From Alphaproteobacteria bacterium (GTDB lineage: Bacteria > Pseudomonadota > Alphaproteobacteria > RF32 > CAG-239), in NCBI GenBank assembly GCA_015062235.1, contig SUUZ01000002.1, positions 124,001-188,000 on the forward strand: DNA of 64,000 bases. The letters are read 5' to 3'. Every line of letters begins with the position of its first letter. Positions within the stretch are counted from its first letter, which is position 1. The notes under the pieces were generated by a model, which saw only the letters and a program-made list of their open reading frames with translations, searched no databases and was not told the DNA's origin. A program made the position numbers and the translations under genes. Positions 30,554-39,537 of the stretch are shown here, piece by piece.

Positions 30554-31309
30554 ATGAAATTAATGAATATGCGAACTTTTTTGAAGACTAAATTTAAACA
30601 AATTCTCAAATCAACAGCGGTTATCCGCTGTTTGGCGTTTTTGATATTTGTGTATTCAAAATTTGTTGGCATTACTTGTAAATGGCGCTTTGAGGGGCTT
30701 GATAAGACATTAGAAGCCACCAAAGATAAAAATGCAATTTGGATTTCGTGGCATTCTAGAGCTACGATGATGCCTTTTTTTTGGAACAAATATGTAAAAC
30801 GTAGAATGTCAGCGCTTGTATCCCCACACCAAGATGGGCAAATTATTGCTAATTTTTTGAAGTGGTTTGGAATTACCCCTATTAACGGTTCGACTAATGA
30901 AAATCCTAGACAGAGTGCTTTGAGCCTAATGCGTGATTTGGTTGATGGAGCAGATTTGTTCATATCGCCAGATGGACCTCGTGGCCCAAGAATGAGGATG
31001 AAAAAATCGCCAATTTATTTTGCTAAAAAAACAGGAAAACCTATCGTTTTTGTTTCTTTTAGTGATAGTAATGCTTTGATTATCGAAAAAGCTTGGGACA
31101 AGATGATGGTTGCCCTGCCCTTTGGTAAAGGATTTTTTGTTTTTAGTGAACCTATATATGTTCCTAATGATGCAAATGATGAGGAATTGGAAAAATATAG
31201 GCAAAAATTGGAAGATATCGCTAACAATCTTTCAATCAAATGTGATGAAGCTGTAGGAAGAAAAGCTATAATGCCTGCCGATATTAATGACTATAAAAGG
31301 AAAAAATAA
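30554..31309 (+). CDS. Lysophospholipid acyltransferase-like protein (DUF374 type)
   Basis: IWISWHSRATMMPFFW, VSPHQDGQIIANFLKWFGITPINGST, ISPDGPRGPRMRMKKSPIYFAKKTGKPIV. Confidence 0.85.
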   Translation: MKLMNMRTFLKTKFKQILKSTAVIRCLAFLIFVYSKFVGITCKWRFEGLDKTLEATKDKNAIWISWHSRATMMPFFWNKYVKRRMSALVSPHQDGQIIANFLKWFGITPINGSTNENPRQSALSLMRDLVDGADLFISPDGPRGPRMRMKKSPIYFAKKTGKPIVFVSFSDSNALIIEKAWDKMMVALPFGKGFFVFSEPIYVPNDANDEELEKYRQKLEDIANNLSIKCDEAVGRKAIMPADINDYKRKK

Positions 31310-32568
31310 TGTTTATAAAAATATATAATGCCTTAATCACTATATTATATCCTTTGGTAATTAAAGGCTATATCAATAAGCGTAAACACATTGGAAAAGA
31401 AGATGTAAATCGTTTTAATGAACGAATCGGTAGGCCAAAGAAAGAACGTCCAGAAGGAAAATTATTTTGGTTGCATGGAGCTTCGGTTGGCGAATCGATT
31501 TCGATGCTTCCATTAATTAATAAAATTTTAGAAACATATCCAGACTCTCATGTTATGGTAACAACGGGAACTGTTACATCTGCTGATGTTATGCAAAAGC
31601 GTTTGCCAGAACGAGCTTTTCATCAATTTATCCCTATAGATAATCCTATTTTTACAACTCGCTTTGTTAAATATTGGCACCCTGATGTGGCATTGTGGTT
31701 TGAGTCAGAATTTTGGCCTGCAGTATTGTCATCAATCAAACGTAAAAATATTCCTCTTATTTTGATTAATGGACGCATATCAAACAAAACATTCAAGCGT
31801 TGGCAACAATTTGATTTTGTATGTAAAGAATTGTTAGGATGTTTTACAATGTGTTTGGGGCAATCTGAGGAAGATGCTTATCGCTTGAGAGTTTTGGGAG
31901 CTAAAGAGTCTGTGTGCTTAGGCAACCTAAAATATGCGGGACTTCCTTTGCCTATTGATGAAAAAGCAAAAAAAGATTTATTAAAACAAATTGGTAATCG
32001 TAAACTATGGTTAGCAAGTTCTACCCATGATGATGAGGAAATTAGAATTGCCAAAGTTCATAAACGCCTAAAGGAAAAGTTTCCCGATTTATTAACAATT
32101 ATTGTTCCTCGTCATCCTAATCGTGGAGCTGAGGTAGCAGAAGAAATTAATAAACTAGATCTAACAACAGCTTTGCGTTCTAAAGGTGAAAAACTAACAA
32201 CAAAAACTGATGTTTATATTGGTGATACTATCGGTGAGATGGGATTGTGGTATAGTATTGCAAAAATTGTGTTTATTGGTGGTTCGTTAATTCCACATGG
32301 AGGACAAAACTTTATAGAACCGTCTCGTGTACGTGATGCTGTTTTGGTTGGACCTCATATGCATAACTTTACTGATGCGATGAATAGAGCTAAAAAGGCG
32401 GATGCCGTTATGCAAGTAACTGATACTTTAGAATTGCAAGAAATGTTAGAACAGCTTTTGGATAATGAAAATTTACTAGAGGCAAAATGTTCTTTGGCTT
32501 ATAATTGGGCTACTAGCGAAACCAAAGTTCTTGACGGTATAATGGATAAAATTAAGGCTTATTTTTAG
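31309..32568 (+). CDS. waaA: 3-deoxy-D-manno-octulosonic acid (Kdo) transferase
   Basis: WLHGASVGESISMLPLI, TTGTVTSADVM, LINGRISNKTFKRW, GGSLIPHGGQNFIEP. Confidence 0.94.
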   Translation: MFIKIYNALITILYPLVIKGYINKRKHIGKEDVNRFNERIGRPKKERPEGKLFWLHGASVGESISMLPLINKILETYPDSHVMVTTGTVTSADVMQKRLPERAFHQFIPIDNPIFTTRFVKYWHPDVALWFESEFWPAVLSSIKRKNIPLILINGRISNKTFKRWQQFDFVCKELLGCFTMCLGQSEEDAYRLRVLGAKESVCLGNLKYAGLPLPIDEKAKKDLLKQIGNRKLWLASSTHDDEEIRIAKVHKRLKEKFPDLLTIIVPRHPNRGAEVAEEINKLDLTTALRSKGEKLTTKTDVYIGDTIGEMGLWYSIAKIVFIGGSLIPHGGQNFIEPSRVRDAVLVGPHMHNFTDAMNRAKKADAVMQVTDTLELQEMLEQLLDNENLLEAKCSLAYNWATSETKVLDGIMDKIKAYF

Positions 32569-32570
32569 AC

Positions 32571-33518
32571 ATGAAAACACCAAAGCATTGGCAAACTGAT
32601 AATCTTTTAGCTAGGATTTTATATCCTTTGGGATGTTTATATGCTTTGGCTACATTTCTTAGATTAAAATTGATAAAACCGCAAAAGGTTAATGTTCCTG
32701 TCGTTTGTATTGGTAATTTGACGGCTGGAGGAAGTGGCAAAACTCCTGTGGCAATTAGTATTGCTAAAATACTAAAGTCGATGAAAAAAAATCCATTTTT
32801 TGTTAGTCGGGGATATGGTGGAAAGCTTTGTGATGTATTGGTAAATCCTGAAGTGCATCACCCCCATGAAGTCGGTGACGAGCCTTTGTTATTAGCCAAA
32901 GCGGCTAGTGTTGTTGTAAATTATAAACGCGTTGAAGCTGCTCAAAAGGCTGTTAATAATGGCGCAGATATTATTATTATGGACGATGGTTTCCAGAATC
33001 CTAAATTGTTTAAAGATAAATCATTGCTAGTTATTGATGGAAATGTAGGTTTGGGCAATATGATGCCTATTCCTGCTGGTCCTATGCGTGAATTTATGCA
33101 ACAAGGTATTAAAAGAGCTAATGCGGTTGTGTTGTTGGGCGAAGATAAAACTGGCATTTTAGCTAAAATAAATAATTTGCCTGTATTTCGAGGCACTATT
33201 GAGCCTATTAAACCCATTTTTATCAAACAAAATACTATTGCTTTTGCAGGAATTGGAAGACCGCAAAAATTTTATCAAACACTTAAAGAATGTGGAGCTA
33301 ATATTGTAAAAACCTTTGATTTTGCTGATCATCATTTTTACAACGTTAATGAGCTTAATTCTTTAATTAATGAAGCTAAAAAGCTTGATGCTGAAATATT
33401 TACAACAACAAAAGATTGGGTAAAAATACCTATAGAATTACGCAAATATTTTAGAGTTTTGGAAATAGTTGTAGAATGGCAAGATGAAGATGCTGTTAGA
33501 GAATTTTTGCTAAATTAA
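32571..33518 (+). CDS. lpxK: Tetraacyldisaccharide 4'-kinase
   Basis: VCIGNLTAGGSGKTPVAISI, SRGYGGKL, DDGFQNPKLFKDKSLLVID. Confidence 0.94.
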   Translation: MKTPKHWQTDNLLARILYPLGCLYALATFLRLKLIKPQKVNVPVVCIGNLTAGGSGKTPVAISIAKILKSMKKNPFFVSRGYGGKLCDVLVNPEVHHPHEVGDEPLLLAKAASVVVNYKRVEAAQKAVNNGADIIIMDDGFQNPKLFKDKSLLVIDGNVGLGNMMPIPAGPMREFMQQGIKRANAVVLLGEDKTGILAKINNLPVFRGTIEPIKPIFIKQNTIAFAGIGRPQKFYQTLKECGANIVKTFDFADHHFYNVNELNSLINEAKKLDAEIFTTTKDWVKIPIELRKYFRVLEIVVEWQDEDAVREFLLN

Positions 33519-33539
33519 TCTGGTAGTTAATTAACAAAC

Positions 33540-33571
33540 TAAAGGGGCTTAATCAATAAAGCCCCTTTTAA
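33540..33571. terminator. Bidirectional intrinsic terminator
   Basis: AAAGGGGCTTAATCAATAAAGCCCCTTTTAATT. Confidence 0.75.
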
Positions 33572-34489
33572 TTAAAATATCTTGTTATATCCCTTATTTG
33601 GATTAGTAAAAGCTAGTCCATCAAAGAAACGATAATTTTCATTCATTGTATCAATTTGTTTGATATCATCATCGTCTAAAGAAACCACCAAGCTAGCCAG
33701 GTTTTCTCTGATACGATTTTCATGAACTGATTTAGGAATAACAATAACATTACGTGCAATTTGCCAAGCCAACAAAACTTGGGCTGGTGTAGCATTAAGT
33801 TTTGCTGCAATTTGAACAATTCTTGGGTTGGCTAACAAACTTCCATCACTACGCTGAGCTCCCAAAGGAGAATAAGCTGTTATAGCAATATTGTTTTTGC
33901 TACAATATGCTATAAGTTCGTTTTGATTTAAAAGCGGATGACATTCTACTTGATTAACTGCAGGAACAACCTGTGTTTTAGCAATTATTTTGCTTAAATT
34001 TTCCTCATTAAAATTAGAAACACCTATAGCCTTAACCAATCCATCATTATATAGTTTTTCCATTTCAGCCCATGTTTCCCAAAGAGGAACTTCGGATAAT
34101 GGTATCCAATCATTATCATTTTGAGGCATTGCTGTACCTTTAGCCTGAGCTACTGGCCAATGCATTAAATACAAATCAAGATAATCAAGTTTTAACTCTT
34201 TAAGAGTATTTTCTAAGGCTGGACGTACATCATCAATCTTGTGGCTATCATTCCATAGTTTAGAGGTTATAAATATATCTTCTCTTTTAATATCGCCTTC
34301 ATTAATTGCATCAAGCAAAGCTTGTCCTACCTCTTCTTGATTATGATAAATTGCAGCACAGTCAATATGTTTATAACCTAGTTTTATTGCCCACCTAACA
34401 GCCTGATATACTTCTCCTGTAGATGATAGAAATGTGCCCAAACCAATAATTGGCATTTTAGCACCTGTATTTAAGGTAATGCTTTTCAT
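33572..34489 (-). CDS. Aldo/keto reductase
   Basis: GYKHIDCAAIYHNQEEVGQAL, DLYLMHWPVAQ, AIGVSNFNEENL. Confidence 0.92.
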   Translation of the reverse strand: MKSITLNTGAKMPIIGLGTFLSSTGEVYQAVRWAIKLGYKHIDCAAIYHNQEEVGQALLDAINEGDIKREDIFITSKLWNDSHKIDDVRPALENTLKELKLDYLDLYLMHWPVAQAKGTAMPQNDNDWIPLSEVPLWETWAEMEKLYNDGLVKAIGVSNFNEENLSKIIAKTQVVPAVNQVECHPLLNQNELIAYCSKNNIAITAYSPLGAQRSDGSLLANPRIVQIAAKLNATPAQVLLAWQIARNVIVIPKSVHENRIRENLASLVVSLDDDDIKQIDTMNENYRFFDGLAFTNPNKGYNKIF

Positions 34490-34549
34490 ATTGTTTTTCT
34501 CCTTGATAAAATATTACTGACCTATATATAAGCACACAAAGAAAAATAT

Positions 34550-35386
34550 TTAGCTAAACTCTTGTTCTACTGTTTTATCAAGCAAGGTCTGCAATTCTTT
34601 ATAACGATAGTCTTTTAGTATATTATCGTCAAAAACATCTGCTATATTTTGTTTATCAATTTCTGGCATTCCTGGATGAATACCTACCTCAACAGCTTTA
34701 TATTTTGCTGGAATTTTGATATTTTTTAACTTATCGCGAGTTATTTTACACGTATTAACAATACTATAAAAATATGTATCAGATTTATATTTCCACAAAA
34801 TGCGATTAGCAACTGCACAACTAGTTAGAACCAAATTTTTTATAAGTCCACCATCGGTCAACCATTCCTTGCTTCGAGTTGACTTAATTGTTAGCAATGG
34901 GTTTTCATTAACAAAGCGAAGTCTAGGAATATTATATTCTTGGCAAAGTTCCATAAAAGCCTTAAATATTGATGGTATCATATGAATATGACGATGTGAA
35001 TCAAGGTGAGAAAGCTTTATTCCACAAGACAATGCCTTATCTATTTGCGCTTTTATCTCAGCTTTTGCTTGGCGTTTAAGTTCTTTTGGATGCAAAACCG
35101 AAAGAATTGCCAAATTTACAAAGCCATGTTTAAACTTACCATTTTCATCAACTAATAACGGAATTTCTGCCGACGATAAAATAGAACTTTCATTAGTCAA
35201 ATTAGCATGAAGTCCTATATTAAGGTTGGGCATTTTTTTAGCCAAATTTAATGCATCTGATACATATTTTAGGGTTATCATAATACTTGTAGAATTTAAC
35301 ACCCCTTCAGTATGTGCTTTATATATCGCTTGATTAACACCCGCTGATATACCAAAATCATCTGCATTAAATATAATATTTGGCAT
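34550..35386 (-). CDS. ChbG/HpnK (YdjC)-family carbohydrate deacetylase; NaxD-like candidate
   Basis: MPNIIFNADDFGISAGVNQAI, NIGLHANLTNES, LSHLDSHRHIHMIPSIF. Confidence 0.88.
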   Translation of the reverse strand: MPNIIFNADDFGISAGVNQAIYKAHTEGVLNSTSIMITLKYVSDALNLAKKMPNLNIGLHANLTNESSILSSAEIPLLVDENGKFKHGFVNLAILSVLHPKELKRQAKAEIKAQIDKALSCGIKLSHLDSHRHIHMIPSIFKAFMELCQEYNIPRLRFVNENPLLTIKSTRSKEWLTDGGLIKNLVLTSCAVANRILWKYKSDTYFYSIVNTCKITRDKLKNIKIPAKYKAVEVGIHPGMPEIDKQNIADVFDDNILKDYRYKELQTLLDKTVEQEFS

Positions 35387-35395
35387 AAGTTCTCC

Positions 35396-36343
35396 TTATT
35401 TTTTATCTTCGCTATCTTTATATTCAGCAATATAAAGTGGACGCTTTTTTACTTCCATATGTATTTTACCGATATATTCGCCAATAATACCCAAAACTAT
35501 TAACTGGATAGAACCTAAGAAAATAACTGTGGTCATAATGGTTGCATAACCTGGAGTTGGGTGTCTTAAGATAAAATGTTCGATAATTACGTATAAACCT
35601 AGCAATCCAGATATAACAGCGGTAAAAAGTCCCAAATAAATCGAAAGCCTTAGTGGACGAGTTGAAAATTGAACAATGCTATTAAATGCTAAAGCTAATG
35701 ATTTGCGAAAATTATATTTTGAAACCCCTGCAAAACGCTCTGGCGCAACAAAATCAATATATTTTACATTTTCTCTAGGCATTGCCCAAGACAAAAGCCC
35801 TCTAAACAAACGATCGTGTTCATTAAATTTTTTCAAAAAATCAATATAACTGCGATCAACCAAACGAAAATCTGGAGCTTTAGCAGGAATTTTTGTATCA
35901 GACATAAAGTTTAATATCTTGTAAAAAGCAGCAGCACAAAAATCATAAAATTTTGAGGTAGCTTGGTTTTCAACACGTTTAGTCAAGACAATATCGCTTC
36001 CTTCTTGCCAATATTTTACCATTTCTTTGATATAAAATGGAGGGTGTTGCAAATCTGCATCCATAAACACAACTGCCTCACCTTTGGCGTAATCCATACC
36101 AGCGGTCATAGCTATTTCGTGACCAAAATTGCGGCGCAAATGAACTATTTTAACATGTTTATCTTTAGTTTGAAGTTTTTGACATTTGGCATATGTATCA
36201 TCGCTAGAACCATCATCAACAAAAATCAATTCATAACTTTTAAGAGGCAAGTCTTTCATTACCTTGGTTAATTCCTTATGAAGTTCATTGACACTTTCGC
36301 CTTCATTATAGGCGGAAATTACAACGCTGATACTATCTCTCAT
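35396..36343 (-). CDS. Polyprenyl-phosphate glycosyltransferase, GT2 (ArnC/DPM1-like) with C-terminal TM helices
   Basis: VVISAYNEGESVNELHKEL, FVDDGSSDDTYAKC, FMDADLQHPP; TM pair GLFTAVISGLLGLYVII / LGSIQLIVLGIIGEYIGKIHMEVK. Confidence 0.92.
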   Translation of the reverse strand: MRDSISVVISAYNEGESVNELHKELTKVMKDLPLKSYELIFVDDGSSDDTYAKCQKLQTKDKHVKIVHLRRNFGHEIAMTAGMDYAKGEAVVFMDADLQHPPFYIKEMVKYWQEGSDIVLTKRVENQATSKFYDFCAAAFYKILNFMSDTKIPAKAPDFRLVDRSYIDFLKKFNEHDRLFRGLLSWAMPRENVKYIDFVAPERFAGVSKYNFRKSLALAFNSIVQFSTRPLRLSIYLGLFTAVISGLLGLYVIIEHFILRHPTPGYATIMTTVIFLGSIQLIVLGIIGEYIGKIHMEVKKRPLYIAEYKDSEDKK

Positions 36344-37761
36344 TTTTGTTCTCCTGCAATAGTGCCATAGTATAGTTTGTGCTCTTTTGTTTTACCAAAC
36401 GGACTTTTTACTTTTAGTAAATATACCTTAGGTTCAGATAATTTTGCAAAGGTTTTTTGATAATTTTTGTAAAGATTTATATTTTCTTCAACTACTAGCA
36501 TACCTTTTTTATTTACATCTACCATATCAATCCAAGGATTTGTTTTGGGCGACATTAAAAATAAAACATTGGGATGATTTTGAGCATAGGAACCTACGGT
36601 AGATGCCAACCAAACACTACCACCAACATATTCAAACTTGTTTGCTTCAACTGCTTGAGTAAAATCTTTAGCATCTAATTTAAATTTGGCACTTGTTGTA
36701 AAAACAACTTGCAAAGCAAAACCACAAGCAAACAGAACAAGGGCAAACCAACATGCTTTTAACAGTGGTTTGAATGATTTTTCTATATTGAACGGAAACC
36801 AAGTAAAAAAGCAAACACCTAGCATATACATTACTGGCGAACCCCACATACTTTTTAGTTTAATACCCCAAACAAGTGATATCACAGTCATTAACAAAAT
36901 AGGCAAAACGCCACAGTAAAATATAAAAATTTGATCACTTTTAACAATTGTAATCGGTTGTTTAGGGCTAAACCTGCGAGCAACACACAAAGCGATAATC
37001 GCAAATGATGATGTCATAATTTGAGCTGCTATAAATTTTAGCGGATAAATAATATGAGCTAAACCATAGGGAAGTTTTTGCCCACCACCAGAACGCCCTA
37101 AAAAGTAGTCAATTACAAAATAGTCGTGCTGATGAAGCCAAATAAGATGAGGCACAACAAGCGCTACAGCTATTGTTCCGGCTAGGTATAATTGCCACGA
37201 CCTAAATGATGCTCTGCCATATTTGGTAAATAATAAATAAGCAGCAAAACAAATTAACAATATTCCTGAAACATATTTGTTTAAGATATTTAATCCAGCA
37301 AATATACCAAACAATATCCAATCATGTAACGTATTGTAATTTACCGAACGATAAAAATGATAGGTTGCGGCTGGCCAAAGCAACAAAGCAATTATATTAA
37401 CATTATATTCTGGTGTTACAAGACTGTAATAAGCCACACCTTCTAATATAAAGGTGGCAATCAAAGCTTTGTTTTGGGGCAAAAAGGAACGTGCTATATT
37501 GTATATATATATCATACCACCAACAATAAATAATTGGCTTAAAACATATAGCGAACTAGGGCTGTTGGTTAGCTGATAAATCAAATTAGCAAAAAAGCCT
37601 GACATTGGAGGATGTTTATTTGTACCCCATTCGCCAATAAACCCCCAAACTAAAGCTTCGGCTGAATCCATTGGCAAATTTGGTCTTAAAATAATGGGAA
37701 TAATTGACCAAATTAAAAAATGACAAATAAGAAAAATACTAAGGTCTTTGTTGAGCTTCAT
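36340..37761 (-). CDS. GT39-family (ArnT-like) glycosyltransferase, integral membrane
   Basis: Polytopic 473 aa; PMDSAEALVWGFIGEWGTNKHPPMSGFFANL. Confidence 0.85.
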   Translation of the reverse strand: MKLNKDLSIFLICHFLIWSIIPIILRPNLPMDSAEALVWGFIGEWGTNKHPPMSGFFANLIYQLTNSPSSLYVLSQLFIVGGMIYIYNIARSFLPQNKALIATFILEGVAYYSLVTPEYNVNIIALLLWPAATYHFYRSVNYNTLHDWILFGIFAGLNILNKYVSGILLICFAAYLLFTKYGRASFRSWQLYLAGTIAVALVVPHLIWLHQHDYFVIDYFLGRSGGGQKLPYGLAHIIYPLKFIAAQIMTSSFAIIALCVARRFSPKQPITIVKSDQIFIFYCGVLPILLMTVISLVWGIKLKSMWGSPVMYMLGVCFFTWFPFNIEKSFKPLLKACWFALVLFACGFALQVVFTTSAKFKLDAKDFTQAVEANKFEYVGGSVWLASTVGSYAQNHPNVLFLMSPKTNPWIDMVDVNKKGMLVVEENINLYKNYQKTFAKLSEPKVYLLKVKSPFGKTKEHKLYYGTIAGEQK

Positions 37762-37871
37762 GTTTATCTTCCTTTGAAATATACCGATATGATATAATTT
37801 TGTTAATTAAAAGCAATAAAAAAAGCGCCCTTTTCCGCTTTTGGAAAAGGACGCCCCTACTATTTGAAATT

Positions 37872-38726
37872 TTAGAACAATACTTTTGCTGCTAAACCAA
37901 CAGTATAATTATAATCTACATCTTTGTAGTGTGTATCTGAATCAAAGTCGCCACCAAGGAAGTATTCACCATAAGCGCCAAGAGTTACATTATCTGTTAC
38001 GTAATAGTCAACAGAACCTTGGAGGTAGAAAGCTTCGTTTCTGCCATCGCCTAAATCTCCTCCTGTTTTAACTTCTGCGCTCTTACCAAAGTCATAGCGA
38101 ACACCAGCATCAACAGCTGTTTTGTCCCAAACTTTGTGTGCACCAACAAACCAAGAATAAGCTTGTTCGTTGTTGTTAGAATCGATATCGCCTAGCACTT
38201 TGAATGATGTATATGGTGTCATGCCACAATCTGTTTCATAGCCAACTTTGATTGTACCTTCAAGAGCTTTTGCCCAACGATTGTTGTCTTCTTTTTTATA
38301 ATTTTGACCAAAGAAGCTTTGTTCATCCATAGTTCTGTACATTACACCAACTTGAGTCAAAACTTTGCCAAAGTCGTGGTTATATCTTACACCAAAACCA
38401 TAGTTAAAGTTGTGATCGTTATTCAACTGAAGTTTTTCTTTTTCATCATCAGTATGACTATCAAATGTGTTGCCGATGTAGCCAACCAAAGCGGTGTTTT
38501 CACCCACACCAACCATAAGTTCTTCAGAAGCATAAAATTCTTTGTATTTGCTCTTTTCTTTACCATCATCTAATTTTAGTCTAGAAGTTTGAACTTTGGT
38601 TTCAGAATAAACTTTGCCTTTTGTAGGTAATGCAAATGGATTAGTAAAGTCAGTAAAAGATTTAGCAGAAGCGCTAGAAGCTACCATAACAGCAGCAGTA
38701 GCAAGTAACATAGTTCTAAAATTCAT
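37872..38726 (-). CDS. Outer-membrane protein (beta-barrel)
   Basis: Signal peptide MNFRTMLLATAAVMVASSASA, alternating aromatic barrel-like pattern, terminal KVLF; start moved to MNFRTML. Confidence 0.75.
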   Translation of the reverse strand: MNFRTMLLATAAVMVASSASAKSFTDFTNPFALPTKGKVYSETKVQTSRLKLDDGKEKSKYKEFYASEELMVGVGENTALVGYIGNTFDSHTDDEKEKLQLNNDHNFNYGFGVRYNHDFGKVLTQVGVMYRTMDEQSFFGQNYKKEDNNRWAKALEGTIKVGYETDCGMTPYTSFKVLGDIDSNNNEQAYSWFVGAHKVWDKTAVDAGVRYDFGKSAEVKTGGDLGDGRNEAFYLQGSVDYYVTDNVTLGAYGEYFLGGDFDSDTHYKDVDYNYTVGLAAKVLF

Positions 38727-38926
38727 AAAAAGTCTCCTTGTTTGTTTTGTTAAATTTAACATATAGTCGTTTCTGACTACGAGAAAATCTTACTTAGCAA
38801 ATTTTGAAAAGACAAATAACAAAATATTTCAAAATGCTAATAAAGTATGTTTATATATATTAAATTAAGTCTTGAAAAAACATCATTTTAGTTTAAAACT
38901 CTAAGGAAATAAAGGAGTATGTTCTG

Positions 38927-39373
38927 ATGAAAATGTGTGTTAAATATTTGAACAAAAAAATGCCAGCTTTAACAAGTAAAGATGGTGATAGTGGCTATGA
39001 TATTAGAGCATCGATTGATGATGTTTTGACTATTCCTGCTTTTGGAATTGCAACAATACCTGCTGGATTTTGCTTAGAAATTACAGACTATCCGCAAGAC
39101 AATAATATGTCGGTAGAAATTCAGATACGTCCTCGTTCGGGCATGACTAAAAATGGTATTGTAGCACAACTAGGCACTGTTGATGTTTCTTATCGTGGCG
39201 AATTTAAGGTCAATGTTTTTAACTTTAACAACCACCCTGTTGAGATTGCACCATTTGATAGAATTGCTCAAATTGTAGTATGTCCAGTTTATAAACCAGA
39301 GGTTTTGACTGTTGATGATTTGAGCGAAACCGAGCGTGGAGCTAATGGTTTTGGCTCTAGTGGCAAAAACTGA
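38927..39373 (+). CDS. dut: dUTP diphosphatase
   Basis: GDSGYDIRA, RPRSGMTKNG, GTVDVSYRGEFKV, RIAQIVV, RGANGFGSSGK. Confidence 0.94.
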   Translation: MKMCVKYLNKKMPALTSKDGDSGYDIRASIDDVLTIPAFGIATIPAGFCLEITDYPQDNNMSVEIQIRPRSGMTKNGIVAQLGTVDVSYRGEFKVNVFNFNNHPVEIAPFDRIAQIVVCPVYKPEVLTVDDLSETERGANGFGSSGKN

Positions 39374-39537
39374 TAAAATCAAAAATATTCTATAGAAATA
39401 TTAAAGCAAGGGAGATGGCTGGACGTTTTCTTGGCGAAAACGAGGCGTGACATTATATTAAATTTTGAAGATCGCTAATCCTCGTCGTTCCTTCTCGGAG
39501 CGATGACGTTATTGGAGTGTTAGTACCAGCTCAATGC

